Source: Trichobilharzia regenti (lineage: Eukaryota; Platyhelminthes; Trematoda; Strigeidida; Schistosomatidae). Taken from it: a DNA stretch of 64,000 bases. The DNA is taken from NCBI GenBank assembly GCA_944472135.2, contig OX235263.1:2153517-2217516 (forward strand). The letters run 5' to 3'. Position numbers and translations under genes: made by a program. Shown here one piece after another: positions 53,990 to 64,000 of the stretch; the stretch's first letter is position 1, and every line of letters begins with the position of its first letter. Under the pieces are notes generated by a model, which saw only the letters and a program-made list of their open reading frames with translations, searched no databases and was not told the DNA's origin.

Positions 53990-54334
53990 TTCGTAACGCG
54001 ATCGACAAAATCACTTGAATGGTTGACTCTTTGATGAGTGTATCCCAGAGATAACAGGGAATTGTAACCTTTCCATTCGTCCGTGTGTATTATTGATTCC
54101 CGTTTTACAAGTCTGGTAATAACAGGTGTTAAAGTAGTTGCTTTTCTGTCTGCTATCCTTTCGATGAATCCCTTTCGGAGAGAAGTGTCATACAAACCTA
54201 TTACCCAAATATTGTTCGCTCACTGCCAACCAAGGTTGTATTTCTCCTTCACCAACACAGTTTCATCGACGTGCACAACGACGTCTTCTCCAACCAACAA
54301 CGAAGTGATTTGCTCCATTTTCCATGAAGCAATA
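53990..54334 (-). pseudogene. Merlin transposase fragments (family 2)
   Basis: Minus frames: ASWKMEQITSLLVGEDVVVH, VDETVLVKEKYNLGW (first catalytic D), then MYDTSLRKGFIERIADR, IIHTDEWKGYNSL (second D) and HQRVNHSSDFVD. The third acidic residue is lost and frames are shifted. The N-terminal part continues beyond the inserted LTR. Confidence 0.8.
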
Positions 54335-54732
54335 TGATATGTACCCACATGATGTGTGTGTTTTGTTTTTGACAGTCTGTTATATTTTGCTGTGTAAATG
54401 GATCGATATTTCATTATAACTGACAGACAATATGCTTTTGTCTGTCCATTAACTAAATAAACAATGTATGACCTTGTTATCACATGCCATTACAACCAAT
54501 CATAGTAAGACGTTATCTCATTGGATCATGTGTATTAGTCATTTCCATATATACTTTTGTACTCTATTCTGGTTGACACACACTTCGTACATTTAGGTAC
54601 CCTTCCACTCACACACTTGTGTGACATTTATTTTCCTTGTCTGGAAAATACAAGTATCATCGTAAACCTAGTGGTCTTGTGGTTTCCCTCTTTCCGCGTC
54701 AGGACTATTAACTACTCGACGAGTAAATAACA
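54335..54732 (+). repeat. Solo LTR (second family) inserted in Merlin, TSD CAATA
   Basis: 398 bp, starting tgatatgtacccac and ending gagtaaataaca, flanked by CAATA at 54330-54334 and 54733-54737. The homologous Merlin copy at about 39691-39712 preserves the uninterrupted site (gaagcaatatctctgcaatg). Diverged relative of 49985-50494 and 60521-61060. Confidence 0.9.
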
Positions 54733-55199
54733 CAATATCTCTGCAATGCTGATACCACTGAACTGTTGAGACGAGGCTATTCTCTGTTTCAGTAGCTGCG
54801 GCTCTGACTGGCTGTTTCAAGACCCAGTATTTGCAGATATACGAAATTTGCGTGAAGGAGAGGTGTGAACTTGCAAAAAACGTTCCTACGAAATATTAAA
54901 ATTATCAACTTACCCTTTCTAATGGTAACTCTCTTCAGGCATATTGCACAAAGATGGACAAATCCATCAGTTTACCTGCTATAGCTTTTAAAGTCATGAG
55001 ACCACCGCACGAACAAGTTCTCTCCTTCCGGAGCAACCCTAAATCCAGGAAATATTGGAAAACCCTGTCCTCCTCGAATTGTAACCGTAACCTTGTTAGG
55101 CCAAGCATTTGAAATGAATCAAGCGCTATACAACATTGAACTAGCGTTCGCTGATTTGCAGTTAGTGGTGGCCATAAAGCGTTGTCCTTTTGAATGACT

Positions 55200-55990
55200 G
55201 AATAATGACCTACTGTAAAATATTGGAGATTTGTAGCTCAGATGGATGAGATTTTGATTTAGTTGTGTTCTCTGAGCTAGTTGATTTAATTGCGAAGCTT
55301 TCGTTGTCCTCCTTTCTCTAGACATCTTCAACGCAGATTGTAGTATGAAATGAAATTACTTGAATTCTCCATGTGTGTCCTGACAATCATTGTCGTGACG
55401 GGTTGTTAATTTACGTCTTTACTGATCATTTTCATTGACTTGGAGTTAGAATTTTCTTGTCATTTGTGATTCATTTTTTATTATTTGGTGAATTTGATGT
55501 ATTATAATGTGTGGGTCTGTCAGTCGCTGATTCATTTAACTACCAGACTTCTAAGAATTCCCTGGCCACGTTAGTGGTTCCTGTGTTTAAAATTTCTACA
55601 TTATACCAGTCAGATTGGTGTCTGCGATTATCTACATACATTGATATGAAACAGGAATACATATCGTGCCTTTTCAACACAGCTGATTTATGTTCTTGGA
55701 TTCGGACACGAGAGGGACGCCCATTTCGACCGATGTAATGTCTGTTATAATGTAATTTCATGTTCATGCAATTTAATTTGAAAATAGTATTAATCTTATC
55801 TTTTTTCTCTGTTGGTCTTTTTCTTCTGGTCTGTGCAATATCGAATGAAGTGATTGTCTTGGCTTGTGTGCTATTGTTTTTTTCAAAGGGTCTTAGTATT
55901 CTAGCTGTTATTCCAGATGATTCCTACTTATTGTTGGTGTTACGATTTGAGTTTAAACGATTTTTGATGAAATTGTGTGGGTATTTATTC
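55200..55990 (-). mobile_element. Penelope-like element 3' fragment
   Basis: Minus frame 55767-55540: NRHYIGRNGRPSRVRIQEHK (GIY-YIG core), then DWYNVEILNTGTTNVAREFL. The 3' tail at 55200-55330 (cgaagctttcgttgtcctcc in plus sense) matches the tail at 49500-49560. The long plus-strand frame at 55760-56155 is antisense to this and not a gene. Confidence 0.7.
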
Positions 55991-56013
55991 TTTTTGAAGA
56001 CAGTTAGTAGTAG

Positions 56014-56336
56014 TGTGGTGAGAGAGCTGTCTGCTAGCCGAAATTGGCAGACAGTAATTTACGTCAATGTTTACTTCCCAAATCTTGATGATGATGAGAA
56101 AAAAAAGAACAAGGGCTTTGCGTGGGCGGATACGATTCGCAGATATGTGGTCTGACCTTCAAAGAAACGGCCACACAAAGAGATGACAGATTAACTTTCA
56201 GAGAGAAAATAACCAGTCAAAAGACGATGTTTCTATGCTGGCAATAACGAATAATCATGTACATAAAAATACATGAATATCTCTTGATTTCCTTAATTGA
56301 CGATCTGTTGCCTGGCCCTTGTCTTCTGTCGTTACA
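56014..56336 (+). repeat. Solo Boudicca-like LTR
   Basis: 323 bp, tgtggtgagagagctgtctg to cttgtcttctgtcgttaca. Flanks GTAG / GTTG suggest a 4-bp target duplication with one change. Confidence 0.8.
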
Positions 56337-56689
56337 GTTGTACGTATTTCTCTTCCATTCTTTTCAGCACTGGAGTACTACAGTGTATTTGAACTCTTTT
56401 AAACAATGTCTGCACACAGCGTCTTTTGTGAGTCATCGAGTTATTACTCCTGTAACTGAGTATATTGTTTGTGTACGTTGATTTGCTGCATACTAAATAA
56501 AAACGACCTACTGTGCATGCCAACACTGTAATTCAACGAATAGACTTCAAGAAAATGAGAAATACTACAAGTTCATTTGAATAATTATTTTCAAGTATTG
56601 GTTTTTGTAGGGATTTTGTTTGATTGCATGGAGGATTTCATCATGAGCTGAGATCGTGAATTGGTAGAAGTTAGAATTCAATTACCATT

Positions 56690-56800
56690 GGATCGGGTCC
56701 CAGTGGCTCAATGGTCTACGAGCTCGCCTTGTAACCAGAAGGTCCTGGGTTCGAACCCCTGTGGGTGCGTACTGCTGAAGAGTCCCAAACTAACATCAGG
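56690..56800 (+). repeat. tRNA-Thr-like SINE (family B), partial
   Basis: cagtggctcaatggtctacg, cttgtaaccagaaggtcctg, gggttcgaacccctgtgggt. A reversed tail of the same family precedes it at 56590-56660. Confidence 0.7.
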
Positions 56801-57480
56801 CTTCAACTGCACGTCTCCACTTGCCACTTCTGTCTTCCTTCTGTTGTACTTTTCACCTGCATCCATGTTAGCCCATACTGTTGCAACTCCTCTTCACACG
56901 ATCTCCTTCTACTGATGACACACTCGCCGCTTCCCTTTCGGCCTGGTTCCACTCGGGCAATAGCCTGACGCGAGCGCGATGTCACCCAGTGGCCTCCTCA
57001 GCAAGTGTTCAATCCATTTTCTCCTGCATATTTGTTGGTTGGCGATCGGTTCTTGTTTTGTTTGTTTGTTCCCAGAGTTTCTTGTTGGTGATTCTTTCTG
57101 GCCCAGCCATCTGATCTTCAGCATAAAGCAAAGACAGTTGCAGTTGATAAAGGTCTGCAACAGGCTGTTGGAAATATTCTTTGTGACCCGCCCGCCAACT
57201 TTCTGATCCGTTCTGTATAGTAGAGCTGACTGACTTGACGTTTGTATTGAAACTCCGACTGAATTTTGTTGTTGATGCTGGGTGAGTGACGAAGATTTCC
57301 AGATTGGTTTCAGGTTGATGAATGTGTGCGTTTCTCGCCTTCCCGATTCCCGCTCGATTTGACACCCTCATCCGTTCCTTCTGTAGTTGAGACAATGCTC
57401 AATGCTAGATAAGTGAATGAAGTAACCTTTCCAGTTGATGGTGATTGACGCCGGATGTTGCTGCTGTTGTTGGTTGGTTA
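56790..57480 (-). mobile_element. SR2/RTE-type LINE fragment, RT C-terminus
   Basis: Minus frames read ERITNKKLWEQTNK and ICRRKWIEHLLRRPLGDIAL, then PSGTRPKGKRRVCHQ: the SR2-type RT end (RRRKWRWIGHTLR pattern). Frameshifts present. Confidence 0.72.
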
Positions 57481-57787
57481 TTTTCATAATAATATTAATA
57501 ATAGTGAACCTATAATTGAGTTAAATTTATATTCGAATAGCCTCGACGAAATATGCCTTATACCATAATCAGCTTTCATCAAGTTGTTTTATGCCTAAGC
57601 AATGACTAGTTCAACTTTTTGTTTCACAAATTGTTTTATTTTTTTCTGGACAAGACAATAAAACTGAAAAAAATATCCAACCTTTCATATGACTCATAAT
57701 TAGGACAAAAAGAAAATGCATGTTTAATCTTGTAGAGGTAGTCAGTCCCAGGTGGTGATTCTTTAATCAGGCATTTTAGTTACAAAG

Positions 57788-58808
57788 TTACGATATAGTC
57801 CTTCTAGGCGAAGACGCTGACGAAATGCAGAGTCTTCTAAACACCTTGAGCCGCAATCTACGAATGTTTGGCATGCGATTCGCTCCTGCCAAATGCAAGA
57901 TGATGTTACAGGACTGGACTACATCGACGCCTAGTTTAAAAATAGGAAGTGAAGTAGTAGAGCACGTTGACCGCTTCACTTATTTGGGAAGTACCATCAG
58001 CCAGTGCCAACGGGTTGATTTCTGACGAAATCTCAGCACGAATACAGGGGGCTCGTTTCGCATTTGCCAGTTTACGCCGACTCTGGCGTAGACGAGATGT
58101 TCGACTATCGACCAAAGGGCGGGTGTACTGCTCATCAGTCCGCTCCGTCCTCCTTTATGGTTGTGAGACCTGGCCACTGAGAGTGGAAGACATGAAAAGA
58201 CTAGCTGTCTTTGATCATAGGTGCCTGCGCTCTATTTCCCGTGTAAAGTGGCATAATAAGGTGAGCAACATTGAAGTTAGGCGTCGAGTTCTAGGTAAAC
58301 AGGGGAAATCAATCGACGAAGTCGTGAAGTTACAAAGACTGAGATGGTTAGGACATGTGTTACGTATGCCAAGCCATCGCCTCCCTCGACGAGCAATGTT
58401 AGCGGATATAGGGTCAGGCTGGAAAAAAGCCAGCGGCGGTCAAACAAAAACTTGGCTTCACCAGTCAATGAAATCCACAACAGTTAGTTTGAGTCTGCCA
58501 CGTAGGAAGGTGTAGACTTCCAGGCTGGGGTCCTCGGGACGGTAAAAATCAATGGTTGGAAACAATTGGTGACATGGCTCAAACTCATCGTTCTCAGTGG
58601 CGCAGATGCATCCACTCCCTGTGACTTATGATCTTCAATGAAACTGTTTTGTTTTTCTTTATTACTCCTTTGTCTCACACCTCTGCTCACAGTTTCTATT
58701 ATGCTTTTCTTGTACTTTCTTCTCTTACTTTGTGTGTTACATGGAGTGTGGCGACTTGAACTCCCGCACATTTGTGCAAAGTTCTATGTCGAAAACAGAC
58801 AGACAGAC
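57788..58808 (+). mobile_element. Young 5'-truncated RTE copy with 10-bp TSD
   Basis: Flanked by AGTTACAAAG (57778-57787 and 58809-58818). Colinear with 47790-48785 with only scattered substitutions and a 4-nt insertion near 58003, so it inserted recently. Contains the RT end (frame 57967-58515) and the tail ORF (58638-58823). Confidence 0.9.
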
Positions 58809-58847
58809 AGTTACAAAGCTTAACGAATACATTTTCTCTAGTATTGG

Positions 58848-60185
58848 TTTTGTTTGACTGGTTTCAGGATTCCATCATGAACTGACATCAATTAGAGAAC
58901 CATTGGAAAACTTGGGGTTGCTGCACAGCTCTTTCATTCCAGCTTAGGAGTCTTCATCAGTACGCACTCACCATAGGGGGTTGAACCCAGGACCTTTTGG
59001 TTACAAGGCGAGATCGTAGACCATTTATCCACTGTGACCGGAACCAACCGCCAGCCCATGAATTCTAACTTCTGCCAATTTATGACATAGCGCAACTACT
59101 TCACAGTGTCTTCTTCGATGAGTTACCACCTCACCTTCAACCTGTTGTACCCTACTGGTCACGATTTCCCACTAGAGTCCCGATCTAAGATGAAACAGCT
59201 GTCCAGGTTTTTCAATGGTTCTCTAACTGATGTCAGCTCATGATGAAATTCTCTAACGAATACACTTTCAATGAATAACTATTAAGCATAATAGGCACTG
59301 AAATCTATTTTAATTGAATTTAGACTTTCCCGACGATTGGTTGGCCTCAGGTTGACAAGTCAGATCCTTATGTGGAAATTTCGGCGATCGCTAATGATTT
59401 AGCTCGAAGTAATCTGATGGATGGTGACTAGCAGTTGTGCAATCTAGGACAACTCGCATTTCATCCTATTCGGGATTTGTCAGCCAGTGGATGTACTTGC
59501 ATTCTCTAGTGATTCAGCGTGCTCCTACTGAGTTTCGAAGCCGAAACCCATCGTTTCGAACGCCAAGGCTCAATCCATTTAGGCCACGAGAACCACCTTT
59601 TCTACAACGAGTCATCAGTTATTATATATTTTTCATTGAATTTTGACTTTCCTATTAGCTAATTGGACCGAAGTGCTCAGAAACTGTGTACAACGTCATG
59701 GTGTTTAAAACGAATGGGTATTGGATTCGGATCCCAGTGGGAAGACCTTCACTCATTGGGGAATGCAGGTACATTCACTAGTAGATGAGCCCCAAATAGG
59801 ACGAAATGCGCATCCTGGATTCCATCCACTACTAGTAATTATCCACCAATTTACTTCAAGTGAAATAAATAGACATCGTCGAAGTAGCTGTACAAGGAGC
59901 TGAAATGTCAGCCTGAGGCCGAGCACTTCAGTTCAATCAGTCATCGGAAAAAATCCAAATTGAATTAAATAAATACTCATACCCGTTGTACACGATGTGC
60001 CTCTCGTTGCCCAAGTAGTCTAGTGGATAATGTTTCGGCTTTTGAAACGATGGATTCATGGTTCGAACCTCAGTAGGTAAAACATCACTCACTGGGGAAG
60101 GCGGGTACACATCCAGTTGATGAGTCTTAAACAGGACGAAATGCACGTTGTCTTGGATTTTACCACTGTTAGTCATTGATATAAG
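58848..60185. repeat. Cluster of family B and Smα-type SINEs
   Basis: 58848-59275 is family B reversed (ggttgaacccaggacctttt). 59312-59640 is an Smα reversed. 59696-59960 and 59995-60185 are forward Smα copies. Hammerhead-like segments: minus near 59445-59490, plus near 59779-59820 (gtagatgagccccaaatagg) and plus at 60113-60150 (agttgatgagtcttaaacag, one base from the CUGAUGAG core). Confidence 0.68.
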
Positions 60186-60414
60186 TAAAAGTATAAGTTA
60201 GTCATCATCCGCAAGATTACTGAAATCTACTGTGTCTAAATACCCAGTACACATGGTCAAAGGTATACAGACAGCTTCCTCCTTTATAGACACTTATGTC
60301 TAGTCGGCACTTCCATATACTTCAGATACTTAGATCAGGCGTGTCATGATAAGCATTTCCAACAGGCTATTGAAAAATTCCATTAACAGCTGCCTTCGCT
60401 AGCTTCATTGTGAA

Positions 60415-61906
60415 GACTAGATGGTCAGACAGGGAAGCAACACTGGCACTGGAATAGAAACCAAGTCAGAAATTAAATACCTAGGCGTCATTCTATGTGC
60501 TGATTTTTCCTGGTCGTCTCTGATATGTATCCACATATATATATTTATGTGTGTGTGTATGTTGGTCTCTCTTTCTGTTAGCTCTCTTAGTCTGTGACCA
60601 TTTCACTTGTGTGAACTTGTCTCCTTTAATAATGTGTATTCTCCTTATATTATATTATATATAATATGAGTGTTTGTTGACAGTCCGTAGCTTGGTGACA
60701 TATATCCATATTATATGTGGGGTTGTTGACATGTCTGCTATATTCGCTATGTATATTTGGATCGACACTTCATTATAATTAGCCATCCATGTTAAGACTG
60801 TCTAATGATTTATTCCCACGCTTGTCTGGAACATTCATATATATTTCGCATTCACAATTTTGTAACTTACTTACTTATTTTGGTGTGAGACCATTTATTT
60901 CGTCTCCTTGTGTTTGGACAATAGAAGTATCATCGCAACCTAGTGGTCTTCTGATTTCCGCCTTCTCGCGTCAGGACTATTAGTTTCTCGACCAGTCCAT
61001 AACAATAACTTAGCGACGAGTACATAACAATTTGGCGACGGGGAAAACTAGAACATAACAGTCTCATATCTTGATGATTTCCAAGAAAATATTCAGTCTT
61101 ACCTTCTACATCAAGAAGTTAAGACATTCTGGGATAACCCAACCCTTACTCCTACAATTCGTTAACTCTTGCATTCTGCCTATTATTCTCTATTGTTCCC
61201 CTTAGTTTTTCAAGGGCTACTGAAGAAGGACTATACCTTATTACGCAGGATGTTAAAGGTTGTCAGCAGGGTAAGTCACAAGGTGCCACTTAACCAGCTT
61301 GTTAATATTCTGGTGGACAGGTACATGGACTCATGTGAAAAATGGGCTAAATCTATTTTATATAACTCACAACACCCTCTTCATTCACAACTCTCCCATC
61401 TCATCAGGCAAAACCAGAAGCCTATATATAAAACTATATGCTCGCACTAGAAAGTACAAAAACTCAACCATACCCTACTTAGTTCATGTTCTGTGAGATT
61501 AAGAAAGCATTAGGTGTGAAACTTATAATTTATTAAATAGTCAGTAGAACAACTGGATCTCGTCTTTCCAACTCATATCATTTATAGGCACAATGTTTTC
61601 TTTCTTTCTTTTCCTTTTCTCTTCCTTTTTTCTGTTATGTGCAGCTTTGTTTCTTTCTTCTGCTTACGCCAGTAAATATGCTAGCACCTACTTTTCTAAC
61701 ACCTTTAAACACTCTGTTCAATTTTGGCTTTGTTACAAACATGCCAATATGTTGTTGTCATAATTAGCTGAAATTTCCTTAATCTATGTAGAATTTTTAT
61801 TTATTGATAATGTTCAAACTGGATGTAATACTGTAGTGAAATGCTGAGAATTCCACTCTGTATCGCAAGTACTGTTTTGGAATAAAGCAAATTATTATTA
61901 TTATTA
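60415..61906 (+). mobile_element. CR1-type LINE 3' part, interrupted by a solo LTR
   Basis: Before the LTR: SEIKYLGVILCADFSWSS. After it (from 61061): KLRHSGITQP, FVNSCILPIILYCSP, then LLKKDYTLLRRMLKVVSRVS and an ORF end at 61450. The pattern is that of the post-RT region of CR1-type elements. An in-frame TAG at 61203-61205 marks decay. 3' tail (ATT)n at 61891-61906. Confidence 0.8.
60521..61060 (+). repeat. Solo LTR (second family) inserted in CR1, TSD GTCTC
   Basis: 540 bp, starting tgatatgtatccac and ending aacataaca, flanked by GTCTC at 60516-60520 and 61061-61065. Near-identical to 49985-50494 over about 500 bp. The 3' end carries imperfect tandem units with taacaatttggcgacg. Confidence 0.88.
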
Positions 61907-62187
61907 AACAAGGAACTATGACAACGAACCAACTAAGAACCTGTCGACTCAGTGAATATGCACAGAAGATTGGATATACGCAGAGGAGGGGACTTTTACG
62001 CGGCATCACGCACAAGACCCTAGAAGGAAAGCCGGATGACACACACGATAAGTTAGGCGTCCGAGAGTGGCACAGAAAGGGGATCGTGTGAAAGAGATGT
62101 ATTGTTGAAGCCCTATGTTCTAATCGTATCCAAGAGAACAATAAATAATAATAATAATAATAATAACAGTGGTGTACATTTTCAAAG
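61907..62187. repeat. Retroposon-like stretch with (AAT)n tail
   Basis: GC-richer sequence (acgcagaggaggggactttt, gtccgagagtggcacagaaa) ending aacaataaataataataata at about 62139-62166. This is the layout of a retroposed 3' end; family not identified. Confidence 0.45.
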
Positions 62188-62193
62188 TTTATT
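62188..62193 (-). promoter_or_regulatory. Polyadenylation signal for the minus-strand exon
   Basis: AATAAA on the minus strand, 87 nt downstream of the stop at 62280. Confidence 0.5.
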
Positions 62194-62279
62194 CCTTTCG
62201 AAAGAAAATCGTCGTTTTGCAGTTGAATATGTACAAAAGGATTAAAAAAATCAAAGCAAGAGCACTGAGACTAAGTGTA

Positions 62280-62429
62280 TTATTCTGATCCACTGTCCAA
62301 TTCATCAGAGTCAACTTCTCTCGATTTACGATGCCTTTTAGCTGCTGTTTCCGGCATTCCTTCATTATTTGATGCATTCATTCGTTTTTTCTTCTTACTT
62401 TGTTTTTTCTTTTCTCTTTCACGTAATTT
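62280..62429 (-). CDS. Terminal exon of an unidentified lysine-rich protein gene
   Basis: Minus strand. The acceptor tttttttttag at 62430-62440 is followed by a frame open for 49 codons and a TAA at 62282-62280. It encodes KLREREKKKQSKKKKRMNAS, then PETAAKRHRKSREVDSDELD and SGSE: a basic stretch followed by an acidic end, typical of nuclear or nucleolar tails. A strong polypyrimidine tract, phase-0 entry and a downstream AATAAA make it a likely real 3' exon. Upstream exons would lie beyond 62440 on the minus strand, probably outside the window, since 62590-64000 is mobile-element sequence. Function unknown. Confidence 0.6.
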   Translation of the reverse strand, partial: KLREREKKKQSKKKKRMNASNNEGMPETAAKRHRKSREVDSDELDSGSE

Positions 62430-62589
62430 CTAAAAAAAAATAAACGCCACAGATATTGAATTAATAAATAAACATATAAGCACAAGCTAAAGTATTGAAA
62501 CTCCAACAGCATTGGACAATATTTCAAGGCTCTTCAACTGTTGTGCTTAGACTCAAGCTCCCGGAACATGCTCCAGTCTATGAGACATA

Positions 62590-63190
62590 TTTACACAGAC
62601 ACCTGTGTCTTTGATCACAGCTGCCTGCTTTGCATCTCCAATGTTACGCAGTAATATTGAGGTTAGGGCATCGGTCGAGTGCTAGACAAGGAGGTGAAAT
62701 CAACCAACGAAGTTGTAAAGCATCTGCATCGATTGAAATAATTAGGACATGTGTTGCAAACGCCTACCCGTCGCTTTCTTCAACGATCAATGTTAGCTGA
62801 TATAGGATGGATCAGGGTTGGGAAGGAGCTGCTAGTGCTGGTCAAACCAAAACCAACATGGCTTCATCAGTCAATGAAGAAATCCATAACAGTTAGTTTA
62901 AGCCAGCCAGCCAGTCATGTAGGGAGGTGTAAACTGCTTGACTGGTTGGCGTCATCGGGATGGTAGGAACCAATGAAGGCTGTAGATAATTGGGGGTGAT
63001 ATGACTCAAAATTTTCGTTGTTAATGGTTGGTGCAGATGCATTCACTCTTTGATGTGATTTGTCGTATCCAATGAAACTATTATTCTTCCACATAACTTA
63101 AAATTCTTTTTCACCCAACCACACTTCTGTTTATCATCTCTGATTACTCTTTTCTCTTGGTTTGTGTGCTACATGGAAAGTGGCGACTGG
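62590..63190 (+). mobile_element. RTE-type LINE 3' fragment (group D)
   Basis: Closest to 13690-14548 (ccaaaaccaacatggcttca, gtagggaggtgtaaactgct). Ends near tgctacatggaaagtggcga. Frames broken. Confidence 0.75.
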
Positions 63191-63214
63191 ATTATTATGT
63201 TATCATTATTTTCT

Positions 63215-64000
63215 TTAATTCCTAGAGGAACATAGGGCTTCAGCCGAACGTCTCCATTGCATTCGGTTCTCTGCCAACTTTTTCACTCCACTCCAAGCCT
63301 GCCCACATGCTTTCATCTCCTCTTCACATGACTCCTCCAAGTCACCCTTGCACTTGACTAGTGATATCACTTGACGATTTCCTCAGCGTATGGTCAGCCA
63401 ATCCATCTCCATTTCTTCATGCCTATTTGTTGCACAATCGGTTCCTGGTTGGTTCGCTCATTGCCAGAGATCCCTGTTGGTGATCTTTTCTGGCCGGCCA
63501 TCTGATCTGGAGTATTGAGCGAAGACAACTGTTAATGAAAGTCTGAAGTTTGTTTGAGATGCTCTTTATGACTCGCCAAGTCTCTGATCCGTATAGTAAG
63601 TTGCACTGACTTCACATCAGAGTTGAAAATCCGGATCTTATTTTTGATGCTGAGTGATGTTGACCTCCACACAAACTTGAGAGTAATGAAAGCTTGTCTT
63701 GCTTTTCCGATTCTGGCTTTGATATCCTCGTCAGTTCCGCTGGCCTGTCGTTGAAACGATGCTTCCCATGAATGTGAAGGAGGTTTCTCCTTCTAGATTT
63801 CTCCTTTATTTATGCTGATTGTTGTCTGTTGTTGTTGTTGCTGTTGGTGTCGGCCAGGAATCTTCATCACCTCTGTTTTCTCTATGTTCTTTCTATCTTT
63901 GATGCTTCTTCTATCGTCAACTTGCTGCATTTCACTTGCACATCTTCCAGTTTGTGGGAAATCAGACATATATCATCGGTGAAGTCCAGATCCTCCAAGT
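63215..64000 (-). mobile_element. SR2/RTE-type LINE fragment, RT C-terminus
   Basis: Minus-strand motifs include [19 protein letters not shown] and the variable upstream portion. Close homolog of 19289-19795 and runs off the window end, so more of the RT lies beyond 64000. Confidence 0.75.

Larger units (their letters stand above)
53677..55173 (-). mobile_element. Merlin-type transposon (family 2) interrupted by a solo LTR
   Basis: The left end starts GGCAAAGTTAAACTTTCGAC as in 39318. Homology to 39318-40181 continues on both sides of the inserted LTR (for example caatatctctgcaatgc at 54733 and the tail aagcgctatacaacattgaa at 55119). The right terminus is eroded near 55170. Confidence 0.78.

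Noticed and set aside
55760..56155. 131-codon frame with apparent membrane segments
   Set aside because: It is antisense to a Penelope-like fragment and runs into a solo LTR, so the hydrophobicity is a by-product of antisense AT-rich coding sequence.
1..64000. CRISPR arrays, operons, rRNA genes, prokaryotic systems
   Set aside because: The sequence is clearly eukaryotic with spliced genes; no regularly spaced repeats with unique spacers or rRNA segments were seen.

Overview
The window is AT-rich, intron-rich and crowded with retroelements. It looks like nuclear DNA of a blood fluke (genus Schistosoma, species not resolved). The reasons are a combination of Boudicca/CsRn1-type Ty3 elements, hammerhead-bearing Smα-type SINEs, several RTE/SR2-type LINE groups, Penelope-like and Merlin elements, and very short introns at the 5' end of a large gene.

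The main gene is on the + strand at 7262-40361. It has sixteen coding exons with GT/AG junctions and consistent phase, totalling 3792 nt (1263 aa). It encodes the flatworm ortholog of host cell factor 1 (HCF-1): an N-terminal kelch propeller, the first half of a split Fn3 module, a Ser/Thr/Val/Gly-rich linker of about 600 residues, the second Fn3 half plus another Fn3, and a basic C-terminus. Human-type 26-residue HCF proteolysis repeats are absent. Instead the linker holds a Taspase1-like motif (QVDGTTDD, 21309-21332). The first two introns are 38 and 34 nt; later ones reach 5.8 kb and are filled with transposons. A second likely host gene is seen only as a minus-strand terminal exon (62280-62429).

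Layout. 1-5931: internally deleted Ty3/CsRn1 and BEL/Pao fragments and a very young 1.07-kb Boudicca-like element whose two 326-bp LTRs differ at one base. 5932-7261: upstream flank. 7262-40361: HCF-1, with introns holding SINEs, LINE tails, Penelope-like fragments, a (GTAAA)-tailed retroposon family and a long foldback. 40362-41945: microsatellite-rich 3' region. 41950-49720: RTE copies, including a full-length 3744-bp element with a 9-bp target-site duplication (TSD), then a Penelope-like fragment. 49752-55175: nested LTRs and two Merlin elements. 55200-64000: Penelope, RTE, SR2 and CR1 fragments, SINEs, a solo LTR inside a CR1 ORF, and the minus-strand exon.

Mobile elements account for most of the non-coding sequence. 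TSDs, an empty-site comparison and nested insertions allow the relative order of several insertions to be read. I found no CRISPR array, rRNA gene or convincing free-standing tRNA gene.
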